A stretch of 44,608 nt of DNA, taken from NCBI GenBank assembly GCA_964412115.1, contig CAYPMM010000005.1, forward strand, positions 1 through 44,608. The letters are read 5' to 3'. Made by a program: the position numbers and the translations under genes. The notes below the pieces were generated by a model. The model was not told the DNA's origin. It did no database searches and worked only from the letters and a program-made list of their open reading frames with translations. This document shows, one piece after another, positions 6,988-15,630 of this stretch. Positions within the stretch are counted from its first letter, which is position 1. Every line of letters begins with the position of its first letter. The stretch comes from HO2-45-28 sp964412115 (GTDB lineage: Bacteria; Patescibacteriota; Minisyncoccia; HO2-45-28).

Positions 6988-7016
6988 AGTATATATCAAT
7001 AATGTTTTCTTGTCAA
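6988..7016 (-). promoter_or_regulatory. promoter of the small membrane protein
   Basis: Minus-strand TTGACA (7011-7016), 17-bp spacer, TATACT (6988-6993). Confidence 0.75.
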
Positions 7017-7045
7017 GGATTTGGAGGAAATCCCGCCAGCTTACC

Positions 7046-8695
7046 TCACATCTCCATCCCTCCGGGGGGCATATGCGCTCCGCCGGCCGGTAAATTCTTT
7101 TCCGGCTTTTCTGCCACCACGGCTTCAGTGGTCAAAAGCATAGCTGAAGCAGAGGCCGAGTTTTGCAAAGTTGAGCGCGTCACCTTGGTCGGGTCAACAA
7201 TGCCGGCTTCAATCATGTCTTCATAAACGCCGGTTGAGGCGTTATATCCTTTATTTCCCGACAACTTATAGACTTCTTTAACCACCACCTCCCCCGGCTC
7301 GCCGGCATTTTCGGCAATCTGCCACAAAGGACGGGTAATGGCTTTGAGCACTATTTTCGCGCCGATCAGTTCGTCTCTTTGGGTATCGGTCAAAGCTTCT
7401 TTTTTTGAATATTTGCTTTCAAGCATTTTGGCCACACGGATAAAAGCCGTTCCTCCGCCCGGAACTATCCCCTCTTCAATCGCGGCTTTAGTCGCTGATA
7501 CCGCGTCTTCAATCCGGTGCTGTTTTTCTTTCTGCTCAACTTCGGTCGCGGCTCCCACCCTTATAATCGCAACCCCTCCCGAAAGTTTGGCCAGGCGCTC
7601 TTCCAGTTTTTCGCGGTCAAATTCGGAGTCGGTATCGGCAATCATTTTTTTAATTTGGTTTATTCTTTTCTCAATTTCGGATTTCTTGCCTTTACCTCCG
7701 ACAATGGTCGTATTTTCTTTAGTCGCGATGAGTTTGCGCGCCGTTCCGAGCATTGACAGTTCGGTTTTTTCAAGCTTCATTCCGGCTTCTTCCGAAATGA
7801 CTTTAGCCCCGCAGATCAAAGCGATATCTTCAAGCATTTCTTTTTTGCGGTCTCCGTATCCGGGGGATTTAACCACAAGAGAATTGAAAATCCCGCGAAG
7901 TTTGTTTACCACCAAAGTGGCCAGCGCTTCGCCGTCCACTTCCTCGGCGATAATGACCAGCTCTTTTTTTCCGGTCTGGGCTATTTTTTCAAGCACCGGC
8001 AAAATATCCGAAATAGCCGAAATTTTGCGGTCAGTCACTAAAATCTTGGGGTCTTCGTAGACCGCCTCCATCCTTTCGGCGTTGGTAATCATGTAATGTG
8101 AAATATATCCTTTATCAAACTGCAGGCCCTCGACTATTTCATGCGATATGCCGAAAGTTTGCGAGGCTTCAACCGTAACCACGCCGTCTTTGCCGACTTT
8201 GTGGATGACATCGGCGATCTTGTCGCCGATTGAGGGGTCTTTGGCCGAGATAGTCGCGACTTGAGCTATTTCTTCCTTTTTGGAAATCGGCGTTGAAAGT
8301 TTTTTAAGCGACTCAACCACGTCGGCTGTGGCCTTTTCAATTCCCGCGCGGAGGCCGACCGGATTTATGCCGGAAGCGACATTTTTCAAACCTTCGGCAA
8401 TCATGGCTTGGGCCAGAAGCGTTGCCGTAGTCGTTCCGTCGCCGGCGACATCGTTAGTCTTGGTCGCGACTTCTTTGATAATTTCTGCTCCGAGATTTTC
8501 AACCTTGTCTTCAAGTTCAATTTCTTTGGCAATGGTCACGCCGTCATTGGTAATGGTTGGAGCGCCGAAGCCTTTATCCAAAATGACGTTTCGTCCTTTC
8601 GGACCGAGAGTTATTTTTACGGCGTTAGCCAAAGTGTCAACGCCTCTTTTCAGGGCCTCGCGCGCCTTTTCGTTAAATAAAATTTGTTTTGCCAT
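7046..8695 (-). CDS. groEL: chaperonin GroEL (60 kDa subunit)
   Basis: A full-length GroEL of 549 residues. It forms the double-ring chaperonin that folds proteins with GroES in the cytoplasm. Diagnostic segments are the N-terminal KITLGPKGRNV, the ATP site VAGDGTTTATLLAQ (GDGTTT at about 85-90), and the C-terminal GGM-rich tail, which here ends AHMPPGGMEM. It follows groES by 21 bases in one operon under the CIRCE element at 9056-9082. No SD precedes the ATG. Nothing unusual in the catalytic regions was seen. Confidence 0.98.
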   Translation of the reverse strand: MAKQILFNEKAREALKRGVDTLANAVKITLGPKGRNVILDKGFGAPTITNDGVTIAKEIELEDKVENLGAEIIKEVATKTNDVAGDGTTTATLLAQAMIAEGLKNVASGINPVGLRAGIEKATADVVESLKKLSTPISKKEEIAQVATISAKDPSIGDKIADVIHKVGKDGVVTVEASQTFGISHEIVEGLQFDKGYISHYMITNAERMEAVYEDPKILVTDRKISAISDILPVLEKIAQTGKKELVIIAEEVDGEALATLVVNKLRGIFNSLVVKSPGYGDRKKEMLEDIALICGAKVISEEAGMKLEKTELSMLGTARKLIATKENTTIVGGKGKKSEIEKRINQIKKMIADTDSEFDREKLEERLAKLSGGVAIIRVGAATEVEQKEKQHRIEDAVSATKAAIEEGIVPGGGTAFIRVAKMLESKYSKKEALTDTQRDELIGAKIVLKAITRPLWQIAENAGEPGEVVVKEVYKLSGNKGYNASTGVYEDMIEAGIVDPTKVTRSTLQNSASASAMLLTTEAVVAEKPEKNLPAGGAHMPPGGMEM

Positions 8696-8716
8696 ATTTG
8701 TTTAAATTTTAGCCGG

Positions 8717-9022
8717 TTATTTTTCAATAATCGCGAGCACGTCTTCTTCTTTGGCAATCAAGTACTCTTTTCCGTCAACTTTTATTTCTGACGGTCCGTA
8801 TTTTGAAAACAAAACTCTTTGGCCTTTTTTCAGTCCAACCGGAATCAGTTTGCCGTTTTCGTCCCTTTTCCCGTCGCCAACCGCAACCACCCTTCCCTGC
8901 TCCGGCCGTTCTTTTTCGGCGGTGTCGGGAATGATAATGCCAAGCTTGCTCCGTCCTTCCAATTCTTCTTTACTCAAAGGTTCAATCAAAACCCTGTCGC
9001 CCAACGGTTTAATTTTTGCCAT
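8717..9022 (-). CDS. groES: co-chaperonin GroES (10 kDa subunit)
   Basis: A 101-residue GroES, the lid of the GroEL cavity. It starts IKPLGDRVLIEP and has the mobile-loop region LEGRSKLGIIIPDTAEKER, followed by VLFSKYGPSEIKVDGKEYLI. It is first in the groES-groEL operon. The upstream region carries a consensus promoter and a CIRCE operator, so regulation by HrcA is expected; hrcA itself is not in this window. No SD precedes the ATG. Confidence 0.98.
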   Translation of the reverse strand: MAKIKPLGDRVLIEPLSKEELEGRSKLGIIIPDTAEKERPEQGRVVAVGDGKRDENGKLIPVGLKKGQRVLFSKYGPSEIKVDGKEYLIAKEEDVLAIIEK

Positions 9023-9055
9023 ATTTCTAACTTCTAATTTCTAAACCTTGTATTA

Positions 9056-9082
9056 TTGGCACTCTAGACCAAAGAGTGCTAA
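9056..9082. promoter_or_regulatory. CIRCE element (HrcA operator) of groES-groEL
   Basis: TTGGCACTC, nine bases, GAGTGCTAA. This differs from the consensus inverted repeat at one base in the left arm. It lies between the promoter and the groES start. Confidence 0.93.
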
Positions 9083-9097
9083 AAGTTCATATTCCCC

Positions 9098-9125
9098 ATT
9101 ATATTCAGGAGCAAAAACTTGTCAA
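9098..9125 (-). promoter_or_regulatory. groES-groEL promoter
   Basis: Minus-strand TTGACA (9120-9125), 16-bp spacer, TATAAT (9098-9103), directly upstream of CIRCE. Confidence 0.85.
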
Positions 9126-9140
9126 CCCCGACTAAAACAA

Positions 9141-9161
9141 AACCCCCAAAAAGAGGGGGTT
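9141..9161 (-). terminator. terminator of the uvrA-DHH unit
   Basis: AACCCCC and GGGGGTT arms, followed by TTGTTTT on the minus strand, at the end of the DHH gene. Confidence 0.75.
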
Positions 9162-10221
9162 ATTCGGCATAGGCTTCATAGCATAAACGTTTAATTCGCA
9201 TTGAAAGGAGGCGCCAAAAAGCTTCTTTTTCATCCGCCGGAGCGTTTTCTTCCGGAATAAAAATCGATACGGCCGGAACCGGGACGGTGGCTCCGCTGCT
9301 GTGTCCCACTTGCTGCAAACCCGAAGACTCCGCGCTAAACACCCGCTGTAAAAAATGAGCAATTTCAAAGTTAGACTTATCCGTCCTCACGCTTACCTGC
9401 AAAAGCCTATTTTCGACTACCGCGAAAACAACGGCTGTTTCCACGCTTGGCCTTCGCAGCACGAAGTCGGCCACAAACGACATGCCTCCGGCTCTTTTCG
9501 CGCTGATAAAACCGAGTCCGGCCACCAGCAAGCCGTCTCTATTTTCTTTTTCTTTTTCGGCAATTGTGTTGAATTCAAAAAAATATTCCGGGTAGTCGTA
9601 GTTTTCTATCTTCCACAGGGCGTCGTGGTTTAAAAACGGCTGCAAGAAAACAAAGGCATCAATGTCATTTTTGGTTACGTCTTTATCCGCCCAGTTGTGC
9701 GTATCAATCCTTATGCCCCAATAGATCGCGTTGGCCGCCCTTAAAAACTCCTCGTCTTCGGGGTTGATGTCCGGAACAAGTGTTCTTAAATACTCCAAAA
9801 TAATCGTAGAGGTTGAACCGAACGGGCGTATGTCGGAAAATGAGCCGTTAGCGGATTTTTCATTGTGGTGGTCAAAAATAATATCCGGCTCTACGCCTTC
9901 GGGGGTCCTTTTGTCCCCGCGCGAAACATCAACAAAGATTATCAGTCCGAAATTTTCCGGCTTAAAATCGTCTATCTCGGCAATATTTATTTTAAACTGA
10001 TCAACAATTGCCTTATTTTGCGGATGCGAGGGTTCGCCATAAAACATAACCGCCCTTCCGCCAAGTTTTTTTATAACAAGCTTAAGCCCTAATCCGGACC
10101 CTAAACCGTCCGGGTCAAAGGGCTTATGCGTAAATATGGCACATGGTTTTTTGGCGGCAACGCATTTTTCTTTAACCAGCTTTACGAATTCCTGTATTTT
10201 GTCTTCGTGGGCATTGTCCAT
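9160..10221 (-). CDS. DHH-family phosphoesterase (NrnA/nanoRNase-like)
   Basis: A 353-residue DHH/DHHA1 protein. The metal-binding motifs are FDPDGLGSG (D36 and D38), VDVSR (D98) and DHHN (D117-H118-H119), and the C-terminal half has GHSSGAT, the equivalent of the DHHA1 glycine-rich motif. NrnA-type enzymes degrade short oligoribonucleotides and some also hydrolyse pAp; the exact substrate is not determined by sequence. The ATG at 10221 has GGAGGAGG five bases upstream, so the 18-residue upstream extension of the frame is not used. It is downstream of uvrA, separated by 68 bases, and is probably in the same transcript. Confidence 0.88.
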   Translation of the reverse strand: MDNAHEDKIQEFVKLVKEKCVAAKKPCAIFTHKPFDPDGLGSGLGLKLVIKKLGGRAVMFYGEPSHPQNKAIVDQFKINIAEIDDFKPENFGLIIFVDVSRGDKRTPEGVEPDIIFDHHNEKSANGSFSDIRPFGSTSTIILEYLRTLVPDINPEDEEFLRAANAIYWGIRIDTHNWADKDVTKNDIDAFVFLQPFLNHDALWKIENYDYPEYFFEFNTIAEKEKENRDGLLVAGLGFISAKRAGGMSFVADFVLRRPSVETAVVFAVVENRLLQVSVRTDKSNFEIAHFLQRVFSAESSGLQQVGHSSGATVPVPAVSIFIPEENAPADEKEAFWRLLSMRIKRLCYEAYAE

Positions 10222-10289
10222 TTTTTCCTCCTCCAAATCAAAGGACCTTACGAAAAAGGCTAGCGCGTTTTCCATAAAAAATCAAACTT

Positions 10290-13160
10290 TTATTTCAGCC
10301 ATTTTCCGGTGTGGGATTTTTTATTTTTAATTATGTCTTTTGGAGAGCCGCAAGCGACCACTTCGCCTCCGGCATCTCCTCCTTCGGGGCCGAGGTCTAT
10401 GAGCCAATCGGCATTTTTTAAAACGTCGGGATTGTGCTCAATGACTAAAACGGTATTATTTTTATCCACTAAAGCCGTAAGAACTTTTAACAATTTTCGC
10501 ACGTCTTCAAAATGCAGGCCGGTTGTCGGCTCGTCTAAAATATATAAAGTCTTGCCGGTTGATTTGCGGGCAAGTTCCGTCGCGAGTTTGACCCTTTGGG
10601 CCTCTCCCCCCGAAAGATTCGTTGCCGGCTGTCCCAATTTCATGTATGAAAGGCCGACCTCGGACAAGGTTTCTATTTTTGTTTTTATTTGCGGAATGTT
10701 TTTAAAAAATTCCTGCGCCTCTTCAATCGTCATGTTCAGAACCTCGGCGATATTTTTTTCGTTGTAGCGTATCGCCAGCGCCTCGGCGTTATATCTCGTC
10801 CCCTTGCATTCTTCGCATTCCACGTATATGTCGGGCAAAAAATGCATTTCTATTCTTTTTACTCCCTGTCCCTCGCATTCCTCGCATCTTCCGCCTTTAA
10901 CGTTAAAACTGAAGCGCCCCGACTTGTATCCGCGCGCCCTGGCCTCGCGGGTTTTGGAAAATATGTCGCGAATAAAAGAAAAAGCGCCCGTGTATGTCGC
11001 CGGATTGGATCTGGGCGTGCGCCCTATCGGCGACTGGTCCACGGTTATGACTTTGTCAATATTGTGAACGCCTTCTATGGTTTTATGCTTGCCCGGCATC
11101 GCGCGCGAGCCGTAAAAATGCTGGGACAAAGCTTTGGCCAAAATATCGTTTACAAGAGTTGACTTTCCGGAGCCCGAAACGCCTGAGACGCAGACGAGAA
11201 AACCCAGAGGTATCTCAACGTCAATATTTTTAAGATTGTGCTCCGAAGCCCCTTTTATTTTTATCTTGCCGAGCGTTTTGCGATTTTCGGTTTTATTTTC
11301 AACTTCAACTTTTTTTCGTCCCGAAATATAATCTCCGGTCAAAGTCTTTGCTTTTTTAACATCGCTGAAAGTTCCCTCAAAAACAACTTCGCCGCCATGC
11401 CTGCCGGCGCCCGGGCCCAAATCAATTATCCAATCGGCATTAAGCATGGTATGGCGGTCGTGTTCAACCACCAAAACGGTGTTGCCCATGTCGCGCAGAT
11501 TTTTTAAAGTCGCGACCAGCCGGTCGTGGTCGCGCGGATGCAAACCGACCGATGGCTCGTCTAAAACGTAAACCACGCCCGAAAGTCCCGAGCCGATTTG
11601 GGTCGCGAGCCGCACCCTCTGCGCCTCTCCGCCAGAAAGAGTGGTTGACGCACGGTCAAGTGTGATATAGTCAAGCCCGACATCAAGCAAAAAAACGAGC
11701 CGCCTTGATATTTCTTTAAAAAGAGGGGCTGATACGGCCTTCTGGCTTTTTGAAACTTCTTTTTTCTCCTGGTTTTTTATAAAATCCAGGCCGTCTTTGG
11801 AAGAAAGCGATACGACTTGGGACAAATTTTTTCCGCCGACATACACCGAAAGAGCTTCCGGTTTGAGCCGCGCGCCCAAACACGCGGGACAAGTTTCAAG
11901 GCGCATATAGCGTTCTATTTCCGAACGGGTCCATTCGGAATCCGTTTCTTTCCATCTGCGCTCCAAGTTTGGAATAACGCCCTCAAACCCTTTTTCACCG
12001 GCGCTTTTTTCTTCGCCGTTTAAAATAAGATCAATAACTTTTTTGGGCAAATTTTTAACCGGTTCGTTTAAATCAAAATTGCGTCTTGTAGCCAAATCTT
12101 CCAGCATCCACCAATACCATGATTGGCGTCCGACTCTATGAGAAGCGCGCGCCCACGGCTGGATGGCGCCTTCGGCCAAAGTGAGATTTTTGTTCGGAAA
12201 AACAAGGTCCGGGTCGACTTCAAGGCGCGTGCCGAGGCCGGTGCATGAAACACACGCGCCGTAAGGACTGTTGAAAGAAAAAAGTCTCGGCTCTATCGGA
12301 GGCAAAGAGACTCCGCAAGTCGGACAAGAAAAAGTTTCAGAATATAAAACTTCCTCCCAGCCAGAGGCTGGTCCGCCTTTGGCGGAAAAGTTTTTTTTAC
12401 CGGCGTATTCTTCGGCCGGAGCGACTCCAACAAGGCCGGCGCCCAGATTAAGCGATGTTTCAAGAGAATCGCGAAGGCGCGCGCGGTCAATGTCGCCGGA
12501 AATTATAAGACGGTCCACAACCACTTCAATCGTGTGGCGTTTTTGCGGGTCAATATTCAGGTCCAAAGCTTCTTCGGTGCGCATCACTCCGCCGTCAAGA
12601 CGCACGCGCAAAAATCCTTTTTTCGCCACTTCGGCCAGAATTTTTTTATGCTCGCCTTTCCTTCCGCGGACAATCGGCGCCAGGATCAAGGCCGTAGCGC
12701 CCTGCGGAAGATTCATTATTTTACGGATGATTTCATCCGGAGTTTGTTTTTTTACCGGCTTCGCGCAGTTGGGACACCTCGGTTCTCCAAGCCGCGCGAA
12801 GAGCAAACGCAGATAATCGTATATCTCGGTTATGGTACCGACGGTTGAGCGGGGGTTGCGGGTAACCGAACGCTGGTCAATTGCGATTGAGGGCGATAGT
12901 CCTTCAATTGATTCAACATCAGGCTTTTCGCGAAGACCCAAAAACTGGCGGGCATAACTTGAAAGAGATTCAACGAAACGGCGCTCGGCTTCGGCGTAAA
13001 TAGTGTCAAAGGCAAGCGATGATTTGCCCGAACCCGAAAGGCCGGTAATTACCACCAGCTTGTTTTTGGGAATATCAAGCGAAATATTTTTTAAATTATG
13101 GACTTTCGCGCCTTTGATGCGTATGAAATCGGCGGGGTTGTGTTTGTTTGAGTGGCTCAT
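10290..13160 (-). CDS. uvrA: excinuclease ABC subunit UvrA
   Basis: The damage-recognition ATPase of nucleotide excision repair, about 956 residues. The first Walker A is GLSGSGKSS at about 40-48 and the second is GVSGSGKST near the middle of the C-terminal half. Signature motifs are LSGGEAQRV (twice), and zinc modules include CPTCG and CEECEGQG. The ATG at 13160 is chosen because the consensus promoter (-10 at 13183-13188) would start transcription near 13176, downstream of the longer frame's first ATG. A double-hairpin repeat is translated in frame at 12357-12385 (residues AKGGPASGW). No SD precedes the gene. Confidence 0.97.
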   Translation of the reverse strand: MSHSNKHNPADFIRIKGAKVHNLKNISLDIPKNKLVVITGLSGSGKSSLAFDTIYAEAERRFVESLSSYARQFLGLREKPDVESIEGLSPSIAIDQRSVTRNPRSTVGTITEIYDYLRLLFARLGEPRCPNCAKPVKKQTPDEIIRKIMNLPQGATALILAPIVRGRKGEHKKILAEVAKKGFLRVRLDGGVMRTEEALDLNIDPQKRHTIEVVVDRLIISGDIDRARLRDSLETSLNLGAGLVGVAPAEEYAGKKNFSAKGGPASGWEEVLYSETFSCPTCGVSLPPIEPRLFSFNSPYGACVSCTGLGTRLEVDPDLVFPNKNLTLAEGAIQPWARASHRVGRQSWYWWMLEDLATRRNFDLNEPVKNLPKKVIDLILNGEEKSAGEKGFEGVIPNLERRWKETDSEWTRSEIERYMRLETCPACLGARLKPEALSVYVGGKNLSQVVSLSSKDGLDFIKNQEKKEVSKSQKAVSAPLFKEISRRLVFLLDVGLDYITLDRASTTLSGGEAQRVRLATQIGSGLSGVVYVLDEPSVGLHPRDHDRLVATLKNLRDMGNTVLVVEHDRHTMLNADWIIDLGPGAGRHGGEVVFEGTFSDVKKAKTLTGDYISGRKKVEVENKTENRKTLGKIKIKGASEHNLKNIDVEIPLGFLVCVSGVSGSGKSTLVNDILAKALSQHFYGSRAMPGKHKTIEGVHNIDKVITVDQSPIGRTPRSNPATYTGAFSFIRDIFSKTREARARGYKSGRFSFNVKGGRCEECEGQGVKRIEMHFLPDIYVECEECKGTRYNAEALAIRYNEKNIAEVLNMTIEEAQEFFKNIPQIKTKIETLSEVGLSYMKLGQPATNLSGGEAQRVKLATELARKSTGKTLYILDEPTTGLHFEDVRKLLKVLTALVDKNNTVLVIEHNPDVLKNADWLIDLGPEGGDAGGEVVACGSPKDIIKNKKSHTGKWLK
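12357..12385 (-). repeat. double-hairpin palindromic repeat inside uvrA
   Basis: The minus strand has CCGCC-AAA-GGCGG, one A, then CCAGCC-TCT-GGCTGG. It is the same 29-nt architecture as 2199-2227 and is read through in frame by uvrA. Stem changes between the two copies keep pairing. Confidence 0.8.
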
Positions 13161-13182
13161 TTTAAAAAAGATACAATTATTC

Positions 13183-13211
13183 ATTATACACGCGTGTCAA
13201 GACGGGGTCAA
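13183..13211 (-). promoter_or_regulatory. uvrA promoter
   Basis: Minus-strand TTGACC (13206-13211), 17-bp spacer, TATAAT (13183-13188). It predicts a leader of about 16 nt. Confidence 0.8.
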
Positions 13212-13226
13212 CAACGAAAACAAAAA

Positions 13227-13256
13227 GCTCCGCCCCTCTCCAAAGAGAGGCGGAGC
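13227..13256 (-). terminator. terminator of the 190-residue membrane-protein gene
   Basis: GCTCCGCC and GGCGGAGC form the stem with an inner TCTC/GAGA; on the minus strand it is followed by TTTTTG. Confidence 0.75.
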
Positions 13257-13267
13257 CAATATGCCAG

Positions 13268-13840
13268 TTAGGACTTCTTCGCAAAGAACGGTGTTCCCTC
13301 CTGAACCATCTTCCAGATGTCGTGAACTCTGGAACCGGCCAGAACCGCGTAAATGGCCCAAACGGCTAAATAAAAAACGAAGGGTATGTTCTTGATCTCG
13401 CCGAACCGGCCAAGAAACTTGAAGCCAGGAACGAGGTGGTCGTGAATAGCCAGAACGGCAAAAGCTCCGAATATCATGACCCACACCTCGCCTTTAAAAC
13501 GGTCCTGCGAAGACTTGTGAGCATTGCCGTTTTGCGAAACGCCGTTGTCTCCATTCTTCTTATTTATATTCTTCGCGCCAAGACAAAAAACCAGGAAAAG
13601 CAAGATCACCGAAAACATTTCATAGGTCATCTGCCTCCCAGCGTGAAGGCGCCCGGTGAGGTCAAAAATCAGTATGCGCATCAAAATGAGCATTGTGCCG
13701 CCGCCAATCCACCAAAGGAAACACCCCATGTGCCAAAAGCAAAGGTGCTTCCATACTGCTTTGCGAACAGCTTTCAAACTTTCGACGAAACTTCCCTCTT
13801 TCTCCGTCTTCTCCACCAGACCGCCAAGCTTAATGTTCAC
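13268..13840 (-). CDS. integral membrane protein of unknown function
   Basis: A 190-residue protein with about four transmembrane segments: two near residues 35-60 and 70-90, then a polar loop rich in Asn, Lys and Gly (INKKNGDNGVSQNGNAHKSS), and two near 115-135 and 150-168. It starts with GTG preceded by GGAGG. No conserved motif or family is recognised. It is divergent from uvrC with overlapping promoters, and a strong terminator follows. The GTG start, strong SD and hydrophobic content match the small membrane-protein genes after uvrC, so they may share an origin. Confidence 0.65.
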   Translation of the reverse strand: MNIKLGGLVEKTEKEGSFVESLKAVRKAVWKHLCFWHMGCFLWWIGGGTMLILMRILIFDLTGRLHAGRQMTYEMFSVILLFLVFCLGAKNINKKNGDNGVSQNGNAHKSSQDRFKGEVWVMIFGAFAVLAIHDHLVPGFKFLGRFGEIKNIPFVFYLAVWAIYAVLAGSRVHDIWKMVQEGTPFFAKKS

Positions 13841-13875
13841 AGCACCACCTCCAAGGCTGGATGAGTTGTTTTAAG

Positions 13876-13904
13876 TTGCCAAATAGCCGATTCAGCCATA
13901 TAAT
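13876..13904 (+). promoter_or_regulatory. uvrC promoter, leaderless
   Basis: TTGCCA (13876-13881), 17-bp spacer, TATAAT (13899-13904). The ATG is at 13911, so transcription should begin at or next to the start codon. Confidence 0.7.
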
Positions 13905-13910
13905 ACCACA

Positions 13911-15230
13911 ATGGTTTTCAAAAATCAAGTGATTCAAGCCCCCCACACTCCGGGAGTGTATTTTTTTAAGAATATTGCCGGAAAGACAATTTACATTGGC
14001 AAGGCGCAGAATTTAAGGATGCGTCTTCTTTCTTATTTTAGACGTAACGAATTGGATGCCCGAAAACGCGCCATGATCAAGGAGGCCTCGGATATTTCGT
14101 GGCGTGAATTAAGTTCGGACATAGAAGCGTTAATACAGGAGGCAACGCACACTCAAAAACATCACCCGAAATACAACGTCTCAATGCGCGACGATAAACA
14201 ATATCTTTATATCGCGTTTACTAAAGATAAATTCCCAAAAATTTTTGTCACTCATCAACCCGCCAAAATTTCTGCTTCGCGAAAATTTAGGCGGGCAAGC
14301 CAGCCAAACGCCGACTGCGTTGGGCCGTTTACCGACGGATGGGCAATAAGAACGGCGCTTAAAACTTTGCGTCGGGTATATCCATACTGCCAATGCGCTT
14401 TGGGGAGGGGAACGAAGCACTCCCGCCCGTGCCAAGAGGCCAGTATCGGGCGATGCCTTGGCGTGTGCTGTCTTAAAGAAAAAGAATGGGAGAAATTTTT
14501 TCCGGACGCGTCCGAACTCGCCAAAAAATACGGCGAAAACATTAAAATCATAAAAAAAATATTTACCGGCGAATATCGCGCGGTCATAAACCGGACCAAA
14601 AAACAAATGGAGTCGGCTTCGTCTGGAAAAAATTACGAACTTGCCGCCAAATTCCGCGACGAGCTTAAAGCGCTTGAGATAGTTTTTAGGCACCGGCCGT
14701 ATCTGGCCCGCGACGATTACGCGTGGCGCGAAAAAGGGCTAAATTACCTGCGAACAATTTTAAAAATAAAGAACGTAAAGCGCGTTGAGATTTTTGATAT
14801 CTCCAACTTTCAGGGTAAATTGGCTGTTGGCTCCATGGTTGTTTTTATAAACGGCGAGGCCCGAAAAGACGAGTATAGAAAATTTAAAATCCGCCTGCCC
14901 AATACGCCAAACGATACCGCCATGATAAAAGAAATAGTCTCTCGGCGCTTCAAACATGACGATTGGCCAAAACCGGATTTAATAATTATAGACGGCGGAA
15001 AAGCCCAGCTTAATGCCGCCCTATCCGTCCTTGGTCCAAGTCCGACTTGGACCATCGTGGCATTGGCCAAGCGGGAAGAGGAATTATACTTGCCTGACGG
15101 CCGGATAATTAAATTAAAAGAAGGCCCCGAGCCGATGCTTCATTTTTTAACCTCAATGCGCGACGAGGCCCACAGATTCGCAATCTCGTATCACAAAAAA
15201 CTGCGCTCACGCCAAATTACCCAAACTTAG
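13911..15230 (+). CDS. uvrC: excinuclease ABC subunit UvrC, short form
   Basis: A 439-residue UvrC, the dual-incision nuclease of nucleotide excision repair. The GIY-YIG domain has GVYFF at 15-19, YIGKA at 28-32, R36, E77 and KHHPKYN. A UVR motif (ELAAKFRDELKALE) lies near residue 250, and an RNase H-like domain contains VKRVEIFDISNFQG and LIIIDGGKAQL. The tandem helix-hairpin-helix of classical UvrC (about 600 residues) is absent. A 21-bp palindrome (15033-15053) is translated as GPSPTW before VALAKREEE. The last 137 bases before the end region recur exactly at 16591-16727. The gene appears leaderless, without an SD. Confidence 0.92.
   Translation: MVFKNQVIQAPHTPGVYFFKNIAGKTIYIGKAQNLRMRLLSYFRRNELDARKRAMIKEASDISWRELSSDIEALIQEATHTQKHHPKYNVSMRDDKQYLYIAFTKDKFPKIFVTHQPAKISASRKFRRASQPNADCVGPFTDGWAIRTALKTLRRVYPYCQCALGRGTKHSRPCQEASIGRCLGVCCLKEKEWEKFFPDASELAKKYGENIKIIKKIFTGEYRAVINRTKKQMESASSGKNYELAAKFRDELKALEIVFRHRPYLARDDYAWREKGLNYLRTILKIKNVKRVEIFDISNFQGKLAVGSMVVFINGEARKDEYRKFKIRLPNTPNDTAMIKEIVSRRFKHDDWPKPDLIIIDGGKAQLNAALSVLGPSPTWTIVALAKREEELYLPDGRIIKLKEGPEPMLHFLTSMRDEAHRFAISYHKKLRSRQITQT
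15033..15053. repeat. 21-bp palindrome inside uvrC
   Basis: GGTCCAAGTC, one C, then the exact complement GACTTGGACC. A related but degenerate copy begins the uvrC remnant at 16547. Confidence 0.7.
15072..15208 (+). repeat. uvrC 3'-end duplication, copy A (in the intact gene)
   Basis: 137 bases identical to 16591-16727. Similarity continues with scattered differences through the stop codon and, upstream, to the palindrome. Confidence 0.93.
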
Positions 15231-15240
15231 TTTAGGTAAA

Positions 15241-15263
15241 AATGCCAAAAAAGCATTATTTTT
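15241..15263 (+). terminator. uvrC terminator
   Basis: AATGC and GCATT form a short stem, followed by ATTTTT, 11 bases after the stop codon. Confidence 0.55.
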
Positions 15264-15280
15264 GGACATTTTTTAAACTA

Positions 15281-15309
15281 TTGACAAATAGTTTATTTTT
15301 TGGTATAAT
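15281..15309 (+). promoter_or_regulatory. promoter of the first small membrane-protein gene
   Basis: TTGACA (15281-15286), 17-bp spacer, TATAAT (15304-15309), extended by TGG before the -10. It is a near-perfect consensus. Confidence 0.85.
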
Positions 15310-15372
15310 CAGAGATGAAAGATTGAAATTCACTGAAAACTGAAAAGTCACCCTCTCAACAGGAGACAAGCC

Positions 15373-15615
15373 GTGTTTGAGCAGATTTCAGTCCGAAACA
15401 ACATCAAGATCGGCGCGTTGCTCCTCGTTGGCGCCGTGGCCGGGTATGTCATCCTCGCCGTCGCCAGGTTCTTCCTGCCCGTGTTCGAGGATCCCATTAC
15501 CGCAGACTGGCAGAGCAGGACAGTGGCCGCGACCATCATGTCGGTTGTGATATTCGGGTCAGTTGTCCTGCCCACAGCCTGGATCGCCGACAAGATCGCC
15601 TACGGCTGGAGATAG
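15373..15615 (+). CDS. small two-helix membrane protein
   Basis: An 80-residue protein with two transmembrane helices (about 13-35 and 50-70) separated by FLPVFEDPITADWQSR. It starts with GTG, preceded by AGGAG at optimal spacing, and its codons are clearly more GC-rich than those of uvrC or secG (many ATC, GTC, CTC and GCC). It is the first gene of a two-gene unit between the two uvrC 3' ends. No homologue is recognised. Codon use and flanking duplication suggest acquisition by transfer. Confidence 0.65.
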   Translation: MFEQISVRNNIKIGALLLVGAVAGYVILAVARFFLPVFEDPITADWQSRTVAATIMSVVIFGSVVLPTAWIADKIAYGWR

Positions 15616-15630
15616 AAAGGAGGGTCTGTC

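Noticed and set aside
7338..8060. Long open frame (240 codons) on the plus strand
   Set aside because: It is the antisense shadow of groEL, has low-complexity Ser/Ala composition, and no start signals.
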